A DNA stretch of 64,000 nt from assembly GCF_003337415.1 (NCBI RefSeq), contig NZ_QPJT01000013.1:82577-146576 (forward strand). Direction: 5' to 3'. A model generated the notes under the pieces. It was given only the letters and a program-made list of their open reading frames with translations, did no database searches and was not told where the DNA came from. Within the stretch, counting starts at the first letter, position 1, and every line of letters starts with the position of its first letter. The translations under genes and the position numbers were made by a program. This document shows positions 45,755 through 55,192 of this stretch, piece by piece. Source of the stretch: Anaerobacterium chartisolvens (GTDB lineage Bacteria; Bacillota; Clostridia; Acetivibrionales; DSM-27016).

Positions 45755-47835
45755 TGGATATGACACAATATCTGGAAATTTTTATTGACGAGACAAAGGA
45801 ACATTTGCAGGGCTTGAACCAGTCTCTTCTCCAGTTAGAGCAAAATCCTGATGATACCACTGTGTTGAATGAAATTTTCAGGGTTGCCCACACGCTGAAA
45901 GGTATGGCAGGTACAATGGGCTTTACAAAAATGGCCAGGCTTACGCATGATATGGAGAATGTATTACATGCTTTAAGAAACAATGAAATAAGCGTTACTA
46001 CCAAGCTTGTGGACGTGCTGTTTAAATGCCTTGACGCGCTGGAAAATTATTTAAACAGCATAGTAAATACAAGTGGAGAGGGAGATGAGGAATATAAGGA
46101 CATTATACAGGATTTAAATGATGTCCTTCATGGCAATACGGGAAACACTGATGCCGCGGAGGCGCCGCCGGATAAAGCTGCTCCCGTGGTTCAGGCCGCT
46201 TTGCCTAAGGAAGAATCCATATATCCCACTGCAAATGTGCAGCTTGATCAGTATGAGCAAAATGTAATAAACAAGGCTGTCGAAATGGGCATGAATGCTT
46301 TTAGGATAACGGTGGTGCTCAGCAAGGGATGTGTTCTTAAATCGGCAAGGTCCTTTATAATTTTTCAGACTCTTGAGCGCTATTCCGATATTATAAAGTC
46401 AATTCCCAAGGTTGAGGATATTGAGGATGAGAAATTTGATTTTGAATTTACAGTAGTGGCAGTATCAAAGGAAAGCTCGGAATTGTTTATCAAGGAGCTG
46501 AATTCCATAGCGGAAGTGGAGAAGGTTGTTATAAGTTCTTTGAGCGCCTGCCCCATTGACACGTCAGGTGAGAATAACAACGGAACCTCCGCAGAGGTTA
46601 ATGCTGTAGAAACGGCGGCCGAGGAAGAGCTCTTAGAGGAAAAGGACGAGCAAAAGACTGTTGCTGCTTCTAAAAAGGCTGTTACCGGCAAAACAGTGAG
46701 GGTTGACATAAACAGGCTTGATGTACTTATGAATCTGGTGAGCGAGCTCATTATTCAGAAAACAAGGCTGGAGGGGATGGACGGAGTAGACAGATCCCAG
46801 ACATTTAATGAGTCTTTGGAATCGCTTGAAAGGATTACCACAGACCTGCATGATGCGGTTATGAAGGTGAGAATGGTTCCGGTAGAGACTGTGTTCAACA
46901 GATTCCCCAGAATGGTAAGAGACATTTCAAAGGATCTCGGAAAGGAAATTGTTCTTAACATGTCAGGTGAAGAGACAGAGCTTGACAGAACTGTTATTGA
47001 TGAAATAGGGGACCCGCTCATTCATATGTTGAGAAACTCCGTAGACCATGGAATAGAACCGGCTGACAAGAGAAAGGCCTCCGGCAAGCCGGTGGCAGGC
47101 CATATTAACCTCAAGGCATATCAGGATGGGAATAACGTAATTATTGAGGTATCTGACGACGGACAGGGCATTGATACCGAGAATGTCAAGAAAAAGGCTA
47201 TAGAAAAAGGCCTGATAAGCAAGGAGATGGCAAATAACCTGTCTCAGAAGGACATTATAGACTTTCTTTTTAAGCCAAGCTTCAGCACCGCCAACAAGAT
47301 AACAAATCTTTCAGGCAGAGGGGTAGGGCTTGATGTAGTAAAGACAAAAATTGAGTCCTTGAACGGAAGCGTTGAAGTGGAGACGGAAAAGGGAAAGGGA
47401 AGCAGGTTTATAATACGTCTTCCTCTCACTCTGGCTATAATTCAAGCGCTGCTTGTATTGATAGGCAATGAGAAATACGCCATACCCATAAGCTCGGTAA
47501 GCCAGATTATTAATATTTCTCCGGAAGATATAAAATTTGTTCAGAAGCAGGAGGTAATTCTCCTTAGAAATATGGTTGTGCCTATTATACGGCTTGATAA
47601 GGTGTTGGGTGTGCCTGCGGAGAAGTCCCAAGAGAAGCAGAAGCAGCTTACCGTGGTTATTGTAAAGAAGGGTGAGAAGCTTTCAGGATTCCTTGTGGAT
47701 GTGCTGATAGGCCAGCAGGAGATAGTAATAAAATCTCTGGGAAAACTTCTTCAGGGAATTAGATGCATTGCAGGAGCCACAATACTGGGAGACGGGAATG
47801 TCGCATTAATTCTCGATGTGAATTCTTTAGCTTAA
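45754..47835 (+). CDS. cheA: Chemotaxis histidine kinase CheA
   Basis: CheA phosphorylates CheY and CheB in response to receptors. The ATG at 45754 starts MDMTQYLEIFIDETKEHLQG; the longer frame to 45640 lies inside cheB. The 693 residues hold P1 with phospho-His46 in VAHTLKGMAG, a P2-like CheY-binding part (~155-275), the dimerisation domain, the ATPase with HMLRNSVDHGIE (N box), VSDDGQGID (G1) and GRGVGLDVVKT (G2), and a CheW-like P5 domain at the end. Confidence 0.98.
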   Translation: MDMTQYLEIFIDETKEHLQGLNQSLLQLEQNPDDTTVLNEIFRVAHTLKGMAGTMGFTKMARLTHDMENVLHALRNNEISVTTKLVDVLFKCLDALENYLNSIVNTSGEGDEEYKDIIQDLNDVLHGNTGNTDAAEAPPDKAAPVVQAALPKEESIYPTANVQLDQYEQNVINKAVEMGMNAFRITVVLSKGCVLKSARSFIIFQTLERYSDIIKSIPKVEDIEDEKFDFEFTVVAVSKESSELFIKELNSIAEVEKVVISSLSACPIDTSGENNNGTSAEVNAVETAAEEELLEEKDEQKTVAASKKAVTGKTVRVDINRLDVLMNLVSELIIQKTRLEGMDGVDRSQTFNESLESLERITTDLHDAVMKVRMVPVETVFNRFPRMVRDISKDLGKEIVLNMSGEETELDRTVIDEIGDPLIHMLRNSVDHGIEPADKRKASGKPVAGHINLKAYQDGNNVIIEVSDDGQGIDTENVKKKAIEKGLISKEMANNLSQKDIIDFLFKPSFSTANKITNLSGRGVGLDVVKTKIESLNGSVEVETEKGKGSRFIIRLPLTLAIIQALLVLIGNEKYAIPISSVSQIINISPEDIKFVQKQEVILLRNMVVPIIRLDKVLGVPAEKSQEKQKQLTVVIVKKGEKLSGFLVDVLIGQQEIVIKSLGKLLQGIRCIAGATILGDGNVALILDVNSLA

Positions 47836-47874
47836 ATGACCGGGGTTTGGTAAAAATTGATGGAGGTGTCGTAA

Positions 47875-48327
47875 ATGGAGTTGTCTTCCAATACCGATGT
47901 AAGGCAATATGTTGTTTTCAAGCTTGGGCAGGATGAGTATGGAGTAGATATACAGAAGGTGACTACAATAGAGCAGGTGAAGCCCATAGCAAGGGTTCCG
48001 CGTACACCTGACTATATAAAGGGTGTGCTTAATTTAAGAGGTGACATCATACCTATAATGGATTTGAGGAAAAGATTTAACCTGCCTGTTGAACCGGACA
48101 CTGAGGATACAAGGATAATAATAATTAAAATTGAAGAGATTTCAATAGGCATAATAGTTGACAGTGTTGCAGAGGTAATGAATCTGACCGAGGCCGATAT
48201 AGAAAATGTTACTAACTTTACCACTGAATTTTCCTTGGATTACATAATGGGTGTAGGGAAGGCGGATGGAAGAATCGTAACACTGCTCAACATGGAAAAG
48301 CTTATTAAGCTGGAAGATAACTTATAA
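47875..48327 (+). CDS. cheW: Chemotaxis coupling protein CheW
   Basis: CheW couples receptors to CheA. The 150-residue protein has VVFKLGQDEYGVDIQKVTTI, IKGVLNLRGDIIPIMDLRKR and IGIIVDSVAEVMNL, the standard twin beta-barrel pattern. TGGAGGTG precedes the ATG. It follows cheA by 39 bases. Confidence 0.97.
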   Translation: MELSSNTDVRQYVVFKLGQDEYGVDIQKVTTIEQVKPIARVPRTPDYIKGVLNLRGDIIPIMDLRKRFNLPVEPDTEDTRIIIIKIEEISIGIIVDSVAEVMNLTEADIENVTNFTTEFSLDYIMGVGKADGRIVTLLNMEKLIKLEDNL

Positions 48328-48379
48328 CGCCGTAAGTTGGAAGCTGGCGGCAAATGTGCTGCTTGGCATGGAGGTGGAT

Positions 48380-49000
48380 ATGACTATTAATATTGAGGAT
48401 TTAAACAACCTGCATATTGACGTATTAAGAGAGATAGGAAACATAGGTGCGGGCAGTGCTGCTACAGCCTTGGCTAAAATGCTGAACAAAAAAGTAAATA
48501 TGGATGTGCCTAAAGTGAAGGTAATGGAGTTTAAAGAGGTAAGCGAAACTCTGGGAGGGGCTGAAATTCTTGTAATAGGCATATTGCTGGGAGTAAACGG
48601 GGAATTAAACGGAAATATAATGTTTATCCTTGAATACAATGCGGCACAGGTACTGGTAAATATGCTTCTGGGCAAGCCTTTAGATGAATTGAATGATTTC
48701 AACGAATTGGAGCTGTCGGCTTTAAAGGAGATTGGAAATATTCTGGCAGGTTCATATCTTTCTGCGATGTCTTCACTCACCAATTTAAATATCATGCCGT
48801 CAGTTCCGGATATAGCCATTGACATGGCAGGAGCCATACTGAGTGTCCCTGCGATTGAATTTGGTAAAATAGGAGATACGGTTTTATACATAGAGACAGA
48901 ATTTTTAGATGGAAACACCAGAGTGGTAGGAGATTTTTTCCTGATACCGGATGTTGAATCGTATGAAATTTTATTAAAAGCATTGGGAGTAATAAGCTAA
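48380..49000 (+). CDS. cheC: CheY-P phosphatase CheC
   Basis: CheC dephosphorylates CheY-P and binds CheD. The ATG at 48380 has GGAGGTGG just upstream; earlier in-frame starts (48356) are poor. The 206-residue protein keeps both active sites in the [D/S]xxxExxN-x22-P pattern: DVLREIGN and SALKEIGN. Its stop overlaps the cheD ATG. Confidence 0.96.
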   Translation: MTINIEDLNNLHIDVLREIGNIGAGSAATALAKMLNKKVNMDVPKVKVMEFKEVSETLGGAEILVIGILLGVNGELNGNIMFILEYNAAQVLVNMLLGKPLDELNDFNELELSALKEIGNILAGSYLSAMSSLTNLNIMPSVPDIAIDMAGAILSVPAIEFGKIGDTVLYIETEFLDGNTRVVGDFFLIPDVESYEILLKALGVIS

Positions 49001-49485
49001 TGGAAAATCTTATTAAGGTGGGAATGGCGGATTTGCAAACATCAGGCCATCCTTGTGTGCTTACCACCCTTGGGCTTGGCTCTTGTGTCGGCATTGCACT
49101 GTATGATTCAAATAAAAAAATAATAGGACTTGCCCATATAATGCTGCCATCGAGCCTGCAAGCAAGAAATAATTCAAATATTGCAAAATTTGCGGATACG
49201 GGAATTGTTAAAATGTTAAATGATATGCTAAAGCTTGGAGCACGCAAAGAAAATATTGTGGCTAAGCTCGCGGGAGGAGCGCAGATGTTTGCCTTCAGCG
49301 ACAGCTCGGACATGATGAGAATAGGAGCAAGGAACGTTATTTCTTCAAAGGAAAAGCTTCAGGAACTGAACATTCCTATCATTACCGAGGATACGGGGGG
49401 TAATTACGGACGCACAATCGAGCTTTTTTCTGAGGATGGAAGACTATTGATAAAAACAATAGGACATGGTATAAAATACATATGA
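49000..49485 (+). CDS. cheD: Chemoreceptor glutamine deamidase CheD
   Basis: CheD deamidates receptor glutamines and, with CheC, forms a feedback loop in adaptation. The 161-residue protein has catalytic Cys29 in GLGSCVGIALYD, His in GLAHIMLPS and GGNYGRTIELF toward the end. The ATG overlaps the cheC stop (TAATG), so the two interacting partners are translationally coupled. Confidence 0.97.
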   Translation: MENLIKVGMADLQTSGHPCVLTTLGLGSCVGIALYDSNKKIIGLAHIMLPSSLQARNNSNIAKFADTGIVKMLNDMLKLGARKENIVAKLAGGAQMFAFSDSSDMMRIGARNVISSKEKLQELNIPIITEDTGGNYGRTIELFSEDGRLLIKTIGHGIKYI

Positions 49486-49532
49486 TAATTATTTGGTCTG
49501 GTTACCAAATTTAAGGACAGAAGGGAATTTAT

Positions 49533-49937
49533 ATGGAGTACATTCAAAGATTACCATTCATTTTAGCGACCTTTATGGCAATAATTATGGGCTTAATAAG
49601 CAATATATACGGAAGCAGCAACAATGAGACATATATAAGAATGGCAATTTGCATGATAATATTCTTTATAATAGGTATGTATCTAAAAAACATAATTTTA
49701 AGCATTTATCACGATATAGAGGCGAAAAAGGAGAAAGAGGAGCAGGAAAAGCAGGCTGAGCTTGAGAGGCTGGAAAATGAAAAAAACAATATAAATGCTT
49801 CAAATGAACAGACACAGGAAAAAAGCGGTGTTGACTACACAGTGGGCGGTACAGATGAAGAGCTGCCGCTTGGGGAGGATTTTACTCCCTTGACCGTAAG
49901 CGAGGTAATAAATGGAAATAAACAAATGAAAAAATAG
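49533..49937 (+). CDS. Hypothetical membrane protein with coiled coil (between cheD and sigD)
   Basis: This 134-residue protein has two membrane segments (residues ~8-27 and 34-58), then a Glu/Lys-rich coiled coil (~62-90) and an acidic tail. AGAAGGGA lies nine bases upstream of the ATG. I do not recognise a family. Its place inside the operon suggests a motility role, which is inference only. Confidence 0.7.
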   Translation: MEYIQRLPFILATFMAIIMGLISNIYGSSNNETYIRMAICMIIFFIIGMYLKNIILSIYHDIEAKKEKEEQEKQAELERLENEKNNINASNEQTQEKSGVDYTVGGTDEELPLGEDFTPLTVSEVINGNKQMKK

Positions 49938-49989
49938 CTCTTTAAGGTTTTTTAAAGCGTAAAGGGACTTAAAGTGGTGGGGGATTTTG

Positions 49990-50760
49990 ATGTCATCAGC
50001 CAACAGCAAACAGATAGAATTATGGAAACAATATAGTGAGTCAAAGGAGCCTGCAATAAGAGAAAAGCTTATACTTGAATACGCTCATCTGATAAAATTT
50101 ATTGCAGGAAGGCTGAATATCTATTTCGGGTCAAATGTGGAATATGATGACCTGGTTGGATTTGGCGTCTTTGGGCTTATTGATGCCATTGACAAGTTTG
50201 ACTTAAATAAAGGAGTAAAGTTTGAAACCTATGCCTCTCTCAGAATAAGGGGTTCAATTATAGATAGCATAAGAGAAATTGACTGGGTTCCCAGGTCTCT
50301 GCGCCAAAAGGGCAAGGAGCTTGAGAAGGTTTACTGGGAAATTGAAAACCAGTTGGGACGTTCCGCGACGGATAACGAGGTGGCAAAAAAGCTGGGGATA
50401 TCCGTAGATGAATTTTATAAGCTTTTAAATGACGTAAACGTATCCTCAATGGTATCTCTCGAGGAGTTTTTAGAGCAGAATTATGAGATAGGCGTTGATC
50501 TATCAAATTCCAGCAGGGATGACAGACCCGAGAGCTATGTAGAGATATCAGAGATAAAAAATATTTTGGCGGATTCGATAGAAAAGCTTCCTGAAAAGGA
50601 AAGGACGGTAGTTTCGCTATACTATTACGAAGAATTGACGCTTAAGGAAATAAGTGCAATAATGAAGGTGTCGGAGTCAAGGATCTCACAGCTTCATACA
50701 AAGGCAATAATGCGTCTTAAGGGAAAGCTGGCAAGACATAAGACAATACTTCATGAGTAG
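49990..50760 (+). CDS. sigD: Flagellar/motility sigma factor sigma-D (FliA/WhiG type)
   Basis: Sigma-D directs late flagellar, chemotaxis and often autolysin genes. The 256-residue protein has region 2 (LILEYAHLIKFIAGRLNIYF, YDDLVGFGVFGLIDAIDKF, FETYASLRIRGSIIDSIREI), region 3 (WVPRSLRQKGKELEKVY) and region 4 (LTLKEISAIMKVSESRISQL). The ATG at 49990 has GGGGG about seven bases upstream. Location at the end of the che genes matches B. subtilis. Confidence 0.97.
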   Translation: MSSANSKQIELWKQYSESKEPAIREKLILEYAHLIKFIAGRLNIYFGSNVEYDDLVGFGVFGLIDAIDKFDLNKGVKFETYASLRIRGSIIDSIREIDWVPRSLRQKGKELEKVYWEIENQLGRSATDNEVAKKLGISVDEFYKLLNDVNVSSMVSLEEFLEQNYEIGVDLSNSSRDDRPESYVEISEIKNILADSIEKLPEKERTVVSLYYYEELTLKEISAIMKVSESRISQLHTKAIMRLKGKLARHKTILHE

Positions 50761-50897
50761 ATAGAGAGCTTGAAGGCTCAATAATATACATATATAATCT
50801 AAGAAATGCCGATGTTTAATTATCTAAAGAATGTCCTTGCAAGTTCGTCATGGCTTGTGCGGAAGTGCTAATTTGATTTAAAGCGGGGAGATTTAGA

Positions 50898-52526
50898 ATG
50901 CATAATAATTTAAACAGGTCTTCTAAGGATGTAAATGACGGTTTTTTTGAGATTGCGTTTTCTGAGGACGGGGTTTTTCTCACGGTATACCCTCCTGTGG
51001 CAAAAGGAAAAAGGGTTGATACCTCGGAGATTTTGGAGAAGCTTAACAATAAGCGCGTTAAAAATTTTAAAAGGGAAGCGGTGGAGCTGGCTGTAATTAA
51101 GGCGGACAAAATGCCGGTTATTGTTGCGGGGCCTCAGGAGGAGGAGAAGGTGGATGCAAGAGCATCCATTGTTATCACTCCCGATAAATTGAAGGCCTTC
51201 TTAACCATAATTCCGCCTGAAAACGGAGCGGATTTGACGGCGGATCAAATTTTAAGCGCCATAAGTGATTGCAGAATTGTATATGGCATAAATAAAGCCG
51301 CTGTTGAGGACACGGCGCGTTTTCCGGTATATAACCAGATGATTTGTGTGGCTGAAGGCACCATGCCTGTTAACGGGCAGAATGGGAGGGTTGAATTTCA
51401 CTTTGATTCAAACAAGCAGAGAAGGCCCACAATCCTTGAAGACGGAAGGGTTGACTACAGAGAGCTGAATCTTATAGAAAGTATTCAGAAGGGAGCCTTG
51501 CTGTGCTCGCTGTCGGCTCCTCTTAAAGGCACTAATGGAAGAAATGTATTGGGTGCCGAAATTGCTGCCTTAGACGGCAAGCCGGCGGTTCTTCCCAGGG
51601 GGAGAAATGTTGAAGCAAGTGCCGACGGGCAGTCTCTTATTGCGGCTATTGACGGACAGGTGAATTATATAGACGGAAAGGTCAGTGTTTTTTCAAATTA
51701 CGAGGTACATGCCGACGTAGATAACTCGACAGGAAACATAGCATTTATAGGGAATGTTATAGTAAGAGGGAATGTACTGTCGGGATTTTCTGTTGAAGCC
51801 GGGGGAAGTGTTGAGGTTTGGGGTGTTGTAGAGGGAGCGGTTATAAAAGCGGGAGGAGACATAGTCCTTCGGCGGGGAATGCAGGGCATTGGAAAGGGTG
51901 TATTAAAGAGCGGAGGGAGTATTATTGCAAGATACATCGAACACAGCACTCTGGAAGCACAGAATAATATAACATCAGAGGCCATAATGCACAGTAATGT
52001 AAAATGCGGAAACAAGCTTGAGCTGACAGGCAGGAAGGGCCTTCTGGTAGGGGGAATATGCAAGGTGGGCAAGGAGATATCCGCAAAGGTTGTGGGATCT
52101 CATATGGCTACAGTAACGGATATCGAGGTTGGTATGGATCCTACCTTAAGGGAAAGATATAAGGCACTGAAGGAAGAAATAAATACCATGGAAGCAGATA
52201 TGAAAAAGGCTGATCAGGCCATTTCCATACTTAAAAAAATAGAAGCGGCGGGTATGCTTACGCCTGATAAGCAGGAAATGATGGCTAAAAGCGTAAGAAC
52301 AAAAATTTTCTTTGGAAGCAGAGTTTCGGAGCTGAGGGAAGAATTCACTCAAATTGAGGCTAAGCTTCAACAGGATGCATATGGCAAGATAAAAATATAT
52401 AATTTTATATATCCCGGCTCTAAGGTTACAATAGGGAGCTGTGTTATGTATGTAAAAGAAAACCTGCAATATTGTACGCTTTATAGAGACGGAGCAGATA
52501 TAAGAGTTGGGCCCATAGATAAATAG
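50898..52526 (+). CDS. fapA: FapA/DUF342 family polar protein
   Basis: This 542-residue protein has the DUF342 core: a right-handed beta-helix part (GNVIVRGNVLSGFSVEAGGS, VEGAVIKAGGDIVLRRGMQG, residues ~270-390) and a C-terminal coiled coil (~420-495). The Vibrio member FapA acts in polar landmark and glucose-linked motility control; in Firmicutes the family often lies next to sigD. GGGGAG lies seven bases upstream of the ATG. Confidence 0.9.
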   Translation: MHNNLNRSSKDVNDGFFEIAFSEDGVFLTVYPPVAKGKRVDTSEILEKLNNKRVKNFKREAVELAVIKADKMPVIVAGPQEEEKVDARASIVITPDKLKAFLTIIPPENGADLTADQILSAISDCRIVYGINKAAVEDTARFPVYNQMICVAEGTMPVNGQNGRVEFHFDSNKQRRPTILEDGRVDYRELNLIESIQKGALLCSLSAPLKGTNGRNVLGAEIAALDGKPAVLPRGRNVEASADGQSLIAAIDGQVNYIDGKVSVFSNYEVHADVDNSTGNIAFIGNVIVRGNVLSGFSVEAGGSVEVWGVVEGAVIKAGGDIVLRRGMQGIGKGVLKSGGSIIARYIEHSTLEAQNNITSEAIMHSNVKCGNKLELTGRKGLLVGGICKVGKEISAKVVGSHMATVTDIEVGMDPTLRERYKALKEEINTMEADMKKADQAISILKKIEAAGMLTPDKQEMMAKSVRTKIFFGSRVSELREEFTQIEAKLQQDAYGKIKIYNFIYPGSKVTIGSCVMYVKENLQYCTLYRDGADIRVGPIDK

Positions 52527-52565
52527 CCTTAATTTGGTGTATTTTGCATATAGGAGATGATAGTT

Positions 52566-52877
52566 ATGTCTATAAAGCCCATTGATTTTCAGGTTATGCT
52601 GCCAAAGGCTCCTGAGGTTGCTAAAATCAGCAATGACGCGCAGCACAGAATGGATGCTTTGCAGCAGCAGCAGGCATCTGCCGTGCAGCAAAATGCACAA
52701 AACAGCACTAAGACTGTGCATTCTAAGGATAAAGCTAATGAGGCTGCCATTCATGAAAAGCAGCAAAAGGATAAGGAAGAGAAAGGCAAGGGCAAGAAAA
52801 AAGGCAAGTACAATTACAATTCCAGCAAAAAGGCTGAGCTGCAGGAAAAGACCAGTACAATAGATGTCAAAATATAA
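52566..52877 (+). CDS. Small Gln/Lys-rich hypothetical protein
   Basis: This 103-residue protein starts MSIKPIDFQVMLPKAPEVAK, then has a Gln-rich stretch and a very basic region (EEKGKGKKKGKYNYN). The ATG at 52566 has AGGAG eight bases upstream; the ATG at 52557 is less well placed. Similar short basic proteins occur after fapA in clostridial motility operons as far as I recall. No function is known. Confidence 0.7.
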   Translation: MSIKPIDFQVMLPKAPEVAKISNDAQHRMDALQQQQASAVQQNAQNSTKTVHSKDKANEAAIHEKQQKDKEEKGKGKKKGKYNYNSSKKAELQEKTSTIDVKI

Positions 52878-52893
52878 CTGGAGTGTTTTTTAT

Positions 52894-53487
52894 ATGAATC
52901 AATTTTATGTCAGTATAATTTTTCTGGGTATTATCCTCATACTTGTGTCAATGGTGTGGATTGCTTATGACAGAAAAAAGTCATACGATTATGAAAAAAG
53001 AGTTGATGAAAAGAAAAATGAGCTTGAGGGCATTATAAGTGATGCCGAGCAAATGATTGATGAGCTTAACAAATTTTCCGACTATGTGGTGACAAAGATA
53101 GATTTAAAGAATGAGGAGCTTAGCTTAAAGCTTAAAAGCCTTGAGGAATACGAGAGATGCTCCGAGATGCGGCCAACAAAGCAAAATGAGTCTGCACAAC
53201 CCACAATAGGGACAGCGGTGGATGTTTCTGCGGCGGATGAGGAGATATTTGCTTTTAACGGAAGGAAGGACAGCTATCTGGACACGTTGAAGGTTGAGGA
53301 CGCTGTAAGCGGGATTCACGAGGCGCAAGAGGCCCGAGAGGAGGAAAAGGGAAAGAGAATTCCTCTAAACGGAAGGTACAAGGAGGTTTTAGATTTGGCA
53401 CAGAAGGGTATGGATCACACTGAAATTGCCAGACTTTTAAACATGGGAAAGGGCGAGGTGCAGCTTGTACTGGGTCTGAACAGGTGA
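52894..53487 (+). CDS. DUF6115-type membrane-anchored protein with C-terminal HTH
   Basis: The ATG at 52894 (GGAGTG eight bases upstream) gives 197 residues: one N-terminal membrane segment (~4-24), a coiled coil (~28-85), an acidic linker and a C-terminal helix-turn-helix-like motif (VLDLAQKGMDHTEIARLLNM). This layout matches DUF6115/YlxL-like proteins at the end of fla/che operons in Firmicutes. The function is unknown. Confidence 0.8.
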   Translation: MNQFYVSIIFLGIILILVSMVWIAYDRKKSYDYEKRVDEKKNELEGIISDAEQMIDELNKFSDYVVTKIDLKNEELSLKLKSLEEYERCSEMRPTKQNESAQPTIGTAVDVSAADEEIFAFNGRKDSYLDTLKVEDAVSGIHEAQEAREEEKGKRIPLNGRYKEVLDLAQKGMDHTEIARLLNMGKGEVQLVLGLNR

Positions 53488-53502
53488 CACTAAGGGGGAA
53501 AA

Positions 53503-54039
53503 ATGAGAAACTTCCATATAAAAAGCATAGTTCTTGGGATAGGGATAGGAATGGTTCTGATATCGATTGTCAGCATGATTTATACTTCAGGAATAAAGTC
53601 CTATCAGGAAATGAGCAGGGAGGAGATTATTTCAAAGGCAAGAGAATACGGAATGGTGGATGCCAGCCTTGTGGCTGAAGCGGAAAAGAGGGCTGAGGCT
53701 GCCGCTGTGAGTGCCCGTCAGCCGTTACCCGCCGATAATGGGGCATCAAAGCCTGAGGATAATAGCGGGGCTTTAGATGAGGAGAGGCATAACGAGCCTG
53801 AAAATCAGCCTGAGCCTCCTGTGCAGCCTAAGGTAATAAGCATTGTTGTTGAGGCAGGTACAACTGCCATGGGACTGGATAGTATATTGCTGCAAAATGG
53901 ACTTATAGCACAAAAGGATGCTTTCACCGACCGTTTAAAGGAATTGAAGCTTACAGGGGGAATAAGGACAGGGCGTTACAGCATAGCCGAGGGTACCGGG
54001 GTTGATGAAATAATCAGAATAGTTACCAGGAGACAATAG
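53503..54039 (+). CDS. MltG/YceG-like short membrane protein
   Basis: This 178-residue protein has an N-terminal membrane anchor (~8-27), a Pro/Glu-rich linker (~68-112) and a C-terminal part (VVEAGTTAMGLDSILLQNGL, RTGRYSIAEGTGVDEIIRIV) resembling the LysM-like N-domain of MltG/YceG endolytic transglycosylases. The catalytic domain is missing, so it is not an MltG enzyme; it may bind peptidoglycan near the flagellum (inference). It is the last gene before the operon terminator. Confidence 0.8.
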   Translation: MRNFHIKSIVLGIGIGMVLISIVSMIYTSGIKSYQEMSREEIISKAREYGMVDASLVAEAEKRAEAAAVSARQPLPADNGASKPEDNSGALDEERHNEPENQPEPPVQPKVISIVVEAGTTAMGLDSILLQNGLIAQKDAFTDRLKELKLTGGIRTGRYSIAEGTGVDEIIRIVTRRQ

Positions 54040-54062
54040 AATAATAAAACCGCAAATAAAGG

Positions 54063-54091
54063 CTCTTCATTAAAATATGAAGGGTTTTTTT
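54063..54091 (+). terminator. Terminator at the end of the fla/che operon
   Basis: CTCTTCAT (54063-54070) pairs with ATGAAGGG (54077-54084, one G-T pair) across a 6-base loop, followed by seven T. Confidence 0.88.
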
Positions 54092-54137
54092 ATGTTCTGC
54101 AATGTACTGAAGCGGTAAATACCTTTTAAAATTATTC

Positions 54138-54165
54138 TTGCAAAATAATATATATGTGATATAAT
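54138..54165 (+). promoter_or_regulatory. Promoter of the SPFH operon (extended -10)
   Basis: TTGCAA (54138-54143), 16-base spacer, TATAAT (54160-54165) preceded by TG at 54157-54158 (extended -10). It lies just after the fla terminator and 46 bases before the SPFH gene. Confidence 0.7.
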
Positions 54166-54210
54166 AATGATATCAAATAAATATTAAAGATATATAAGGG
54201 AGGCATTTAT

Positions 54211-55101
54211 ATGCTGGAAAAAGAGATAAAGGTATACTCAGGACTTAAAATGTTAATTGTCAACCTGATTATGCTGGTGCTGTCGGTAGTTATTGGTATT
54301 GCAGGGATAAAGGGAGTTATTGAAGGCGGAGCATTTTTAAATGTGGCGGAAATAATTTTAGGATGTGTACTTTTGGTAGTGTGGTGTGTACATTTAGGCG
54401 GATTTTTTACGCTTCAGCCCAACACTGCCGCCGTATTGATACTGTTTGGGGAATACAAGGGCACTGTGAAAAAGGACGGCTGGCATTTTACAAACCCCTT
54501 CTATACCAAGAAAAAGCTTTCACTGCGTTCACGCAACCTAAACGGTGAAAAGCTTAAGGTAAACGATGAGATGGGAAACCCTATAGAGATTGCGGCAGTT
54601 ATTGTATGGAGGGTGGAAAATACTGCTCAGTCGTTCTTCGACGTAGAAAATTATGCCGAGTATGTAAAGATCCAAAGTGAATCTGCGCTAAGGCATCTTG
54701 CGGGGCTGTACCCGTATGACATTACTGACGAAGCCAAGCATTTATCGTTAAGGGGAAGTGCCGACGAGGTATCGGAGGCCTTAAGGCTGGAGCTTCAGGA
54801 GAGGCTTGCAAAAGCCGGAGTAGTGGTTGAGGAGGCGCGCTTAAGCCATCTTGCCTATGCGCCTGAAATAGCGGCGGCAATGCTCCAGCGGCAGCAGGCA
54901 TCGGCTATTATAGCGGCGCGGCAGATGATAGTGGAGGGTGCCGTTGGAATGGTTGAAATGGCATTGGAAAAACTGAGCCAAAAGGGTGTGGTAGATCTGG
55001 ATGAGGAGAGGAAGGCCGCTATGGTAAGCAATCTCATGGTAGTTTTATGCGGCGAGAGATCCACGCAGCCGGTTATAAACACTGGTACCCTTCATAATTA
55101 A
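54211..55101 (+). CDS. SPFH/band 7 domain membrane protein
   Basis: This 296-residue protein has two N-terminal membrane segments (~12-32 and 44-66) and an SPFH domain ([49 protein letters not shown]), then a helical region with [16 protein letters not shown] repeats ([20 protein letters not shown]). SPFH proteins scaffold membrane microdomains or regulate proteases. AGGGAGG precedes the ATG. It heads a likely three-gene unit with the RHH and GPP34 genes. Confidence 0.92.
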   Translation: MLEKEIKVYSGLKMLIVNLIMLVLSVVIGIAGIKGVIEGGAFLNVAEIILGCVLLVVWCVHLGGFFTLQPNTAAVLILFGEYKGTVKKDGWHFTNPFYTKKKLSLRSRNLNGEKLKVNDEMGNPIEIAAVIVWRVENTAQSFFDVENYAEYVKIQSESALRHLAGLYPYDITDEAKHLSLRGSADEVSEALRLELQERLAKAGVVVEEARLSHLAYAPEIAAAMLQRQQASAIIAARQMIVEGAVGMVEMALEKLSQKGVVDLDEERKAAMVSNLMVVLCGERSTQPVINTGTLHN

Positions 55102-55115
55102 TACAGAGTATGGAA

Positions 55116-55169
55116 AGCTCATCCCTTATTTTTTAAAATAAAGAGGGCAGAACAAATAAGGGATGAGCT
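55116..55169. promoter_or_regulatory. Perfect 16-bp inverted repeat between the SPFH and RHH genes
   Basis: AGCTCATCCCTTATTT (55116-55131) and AAATAAGGGATGAGCT (55154-55169) are exact complements with a 22-base loop. No T run follows on the plus strand; the sequence runs straight into ACTATAATGCAAGGGAG and the RHH start. It could be an attenuator, an mRNA processing site or an operator. Confidence 0.8.
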
Positions 55170-55192
55170 ACTATAATGCAAGGGAGATTTCT

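Noticed and set aside
48322..48918. 198-codon minus-strand frame over cheC
   Set aside because: It mirrors cheC codon structure; cheC is complete with both active-site motifs.
52146..52766. 206-codon minus-strand frame over the end of fapA
   Set aside because: It spans two real plus-strand genes and their gap, with Leu/Tyr-rich composition typical of an antisense shadow.
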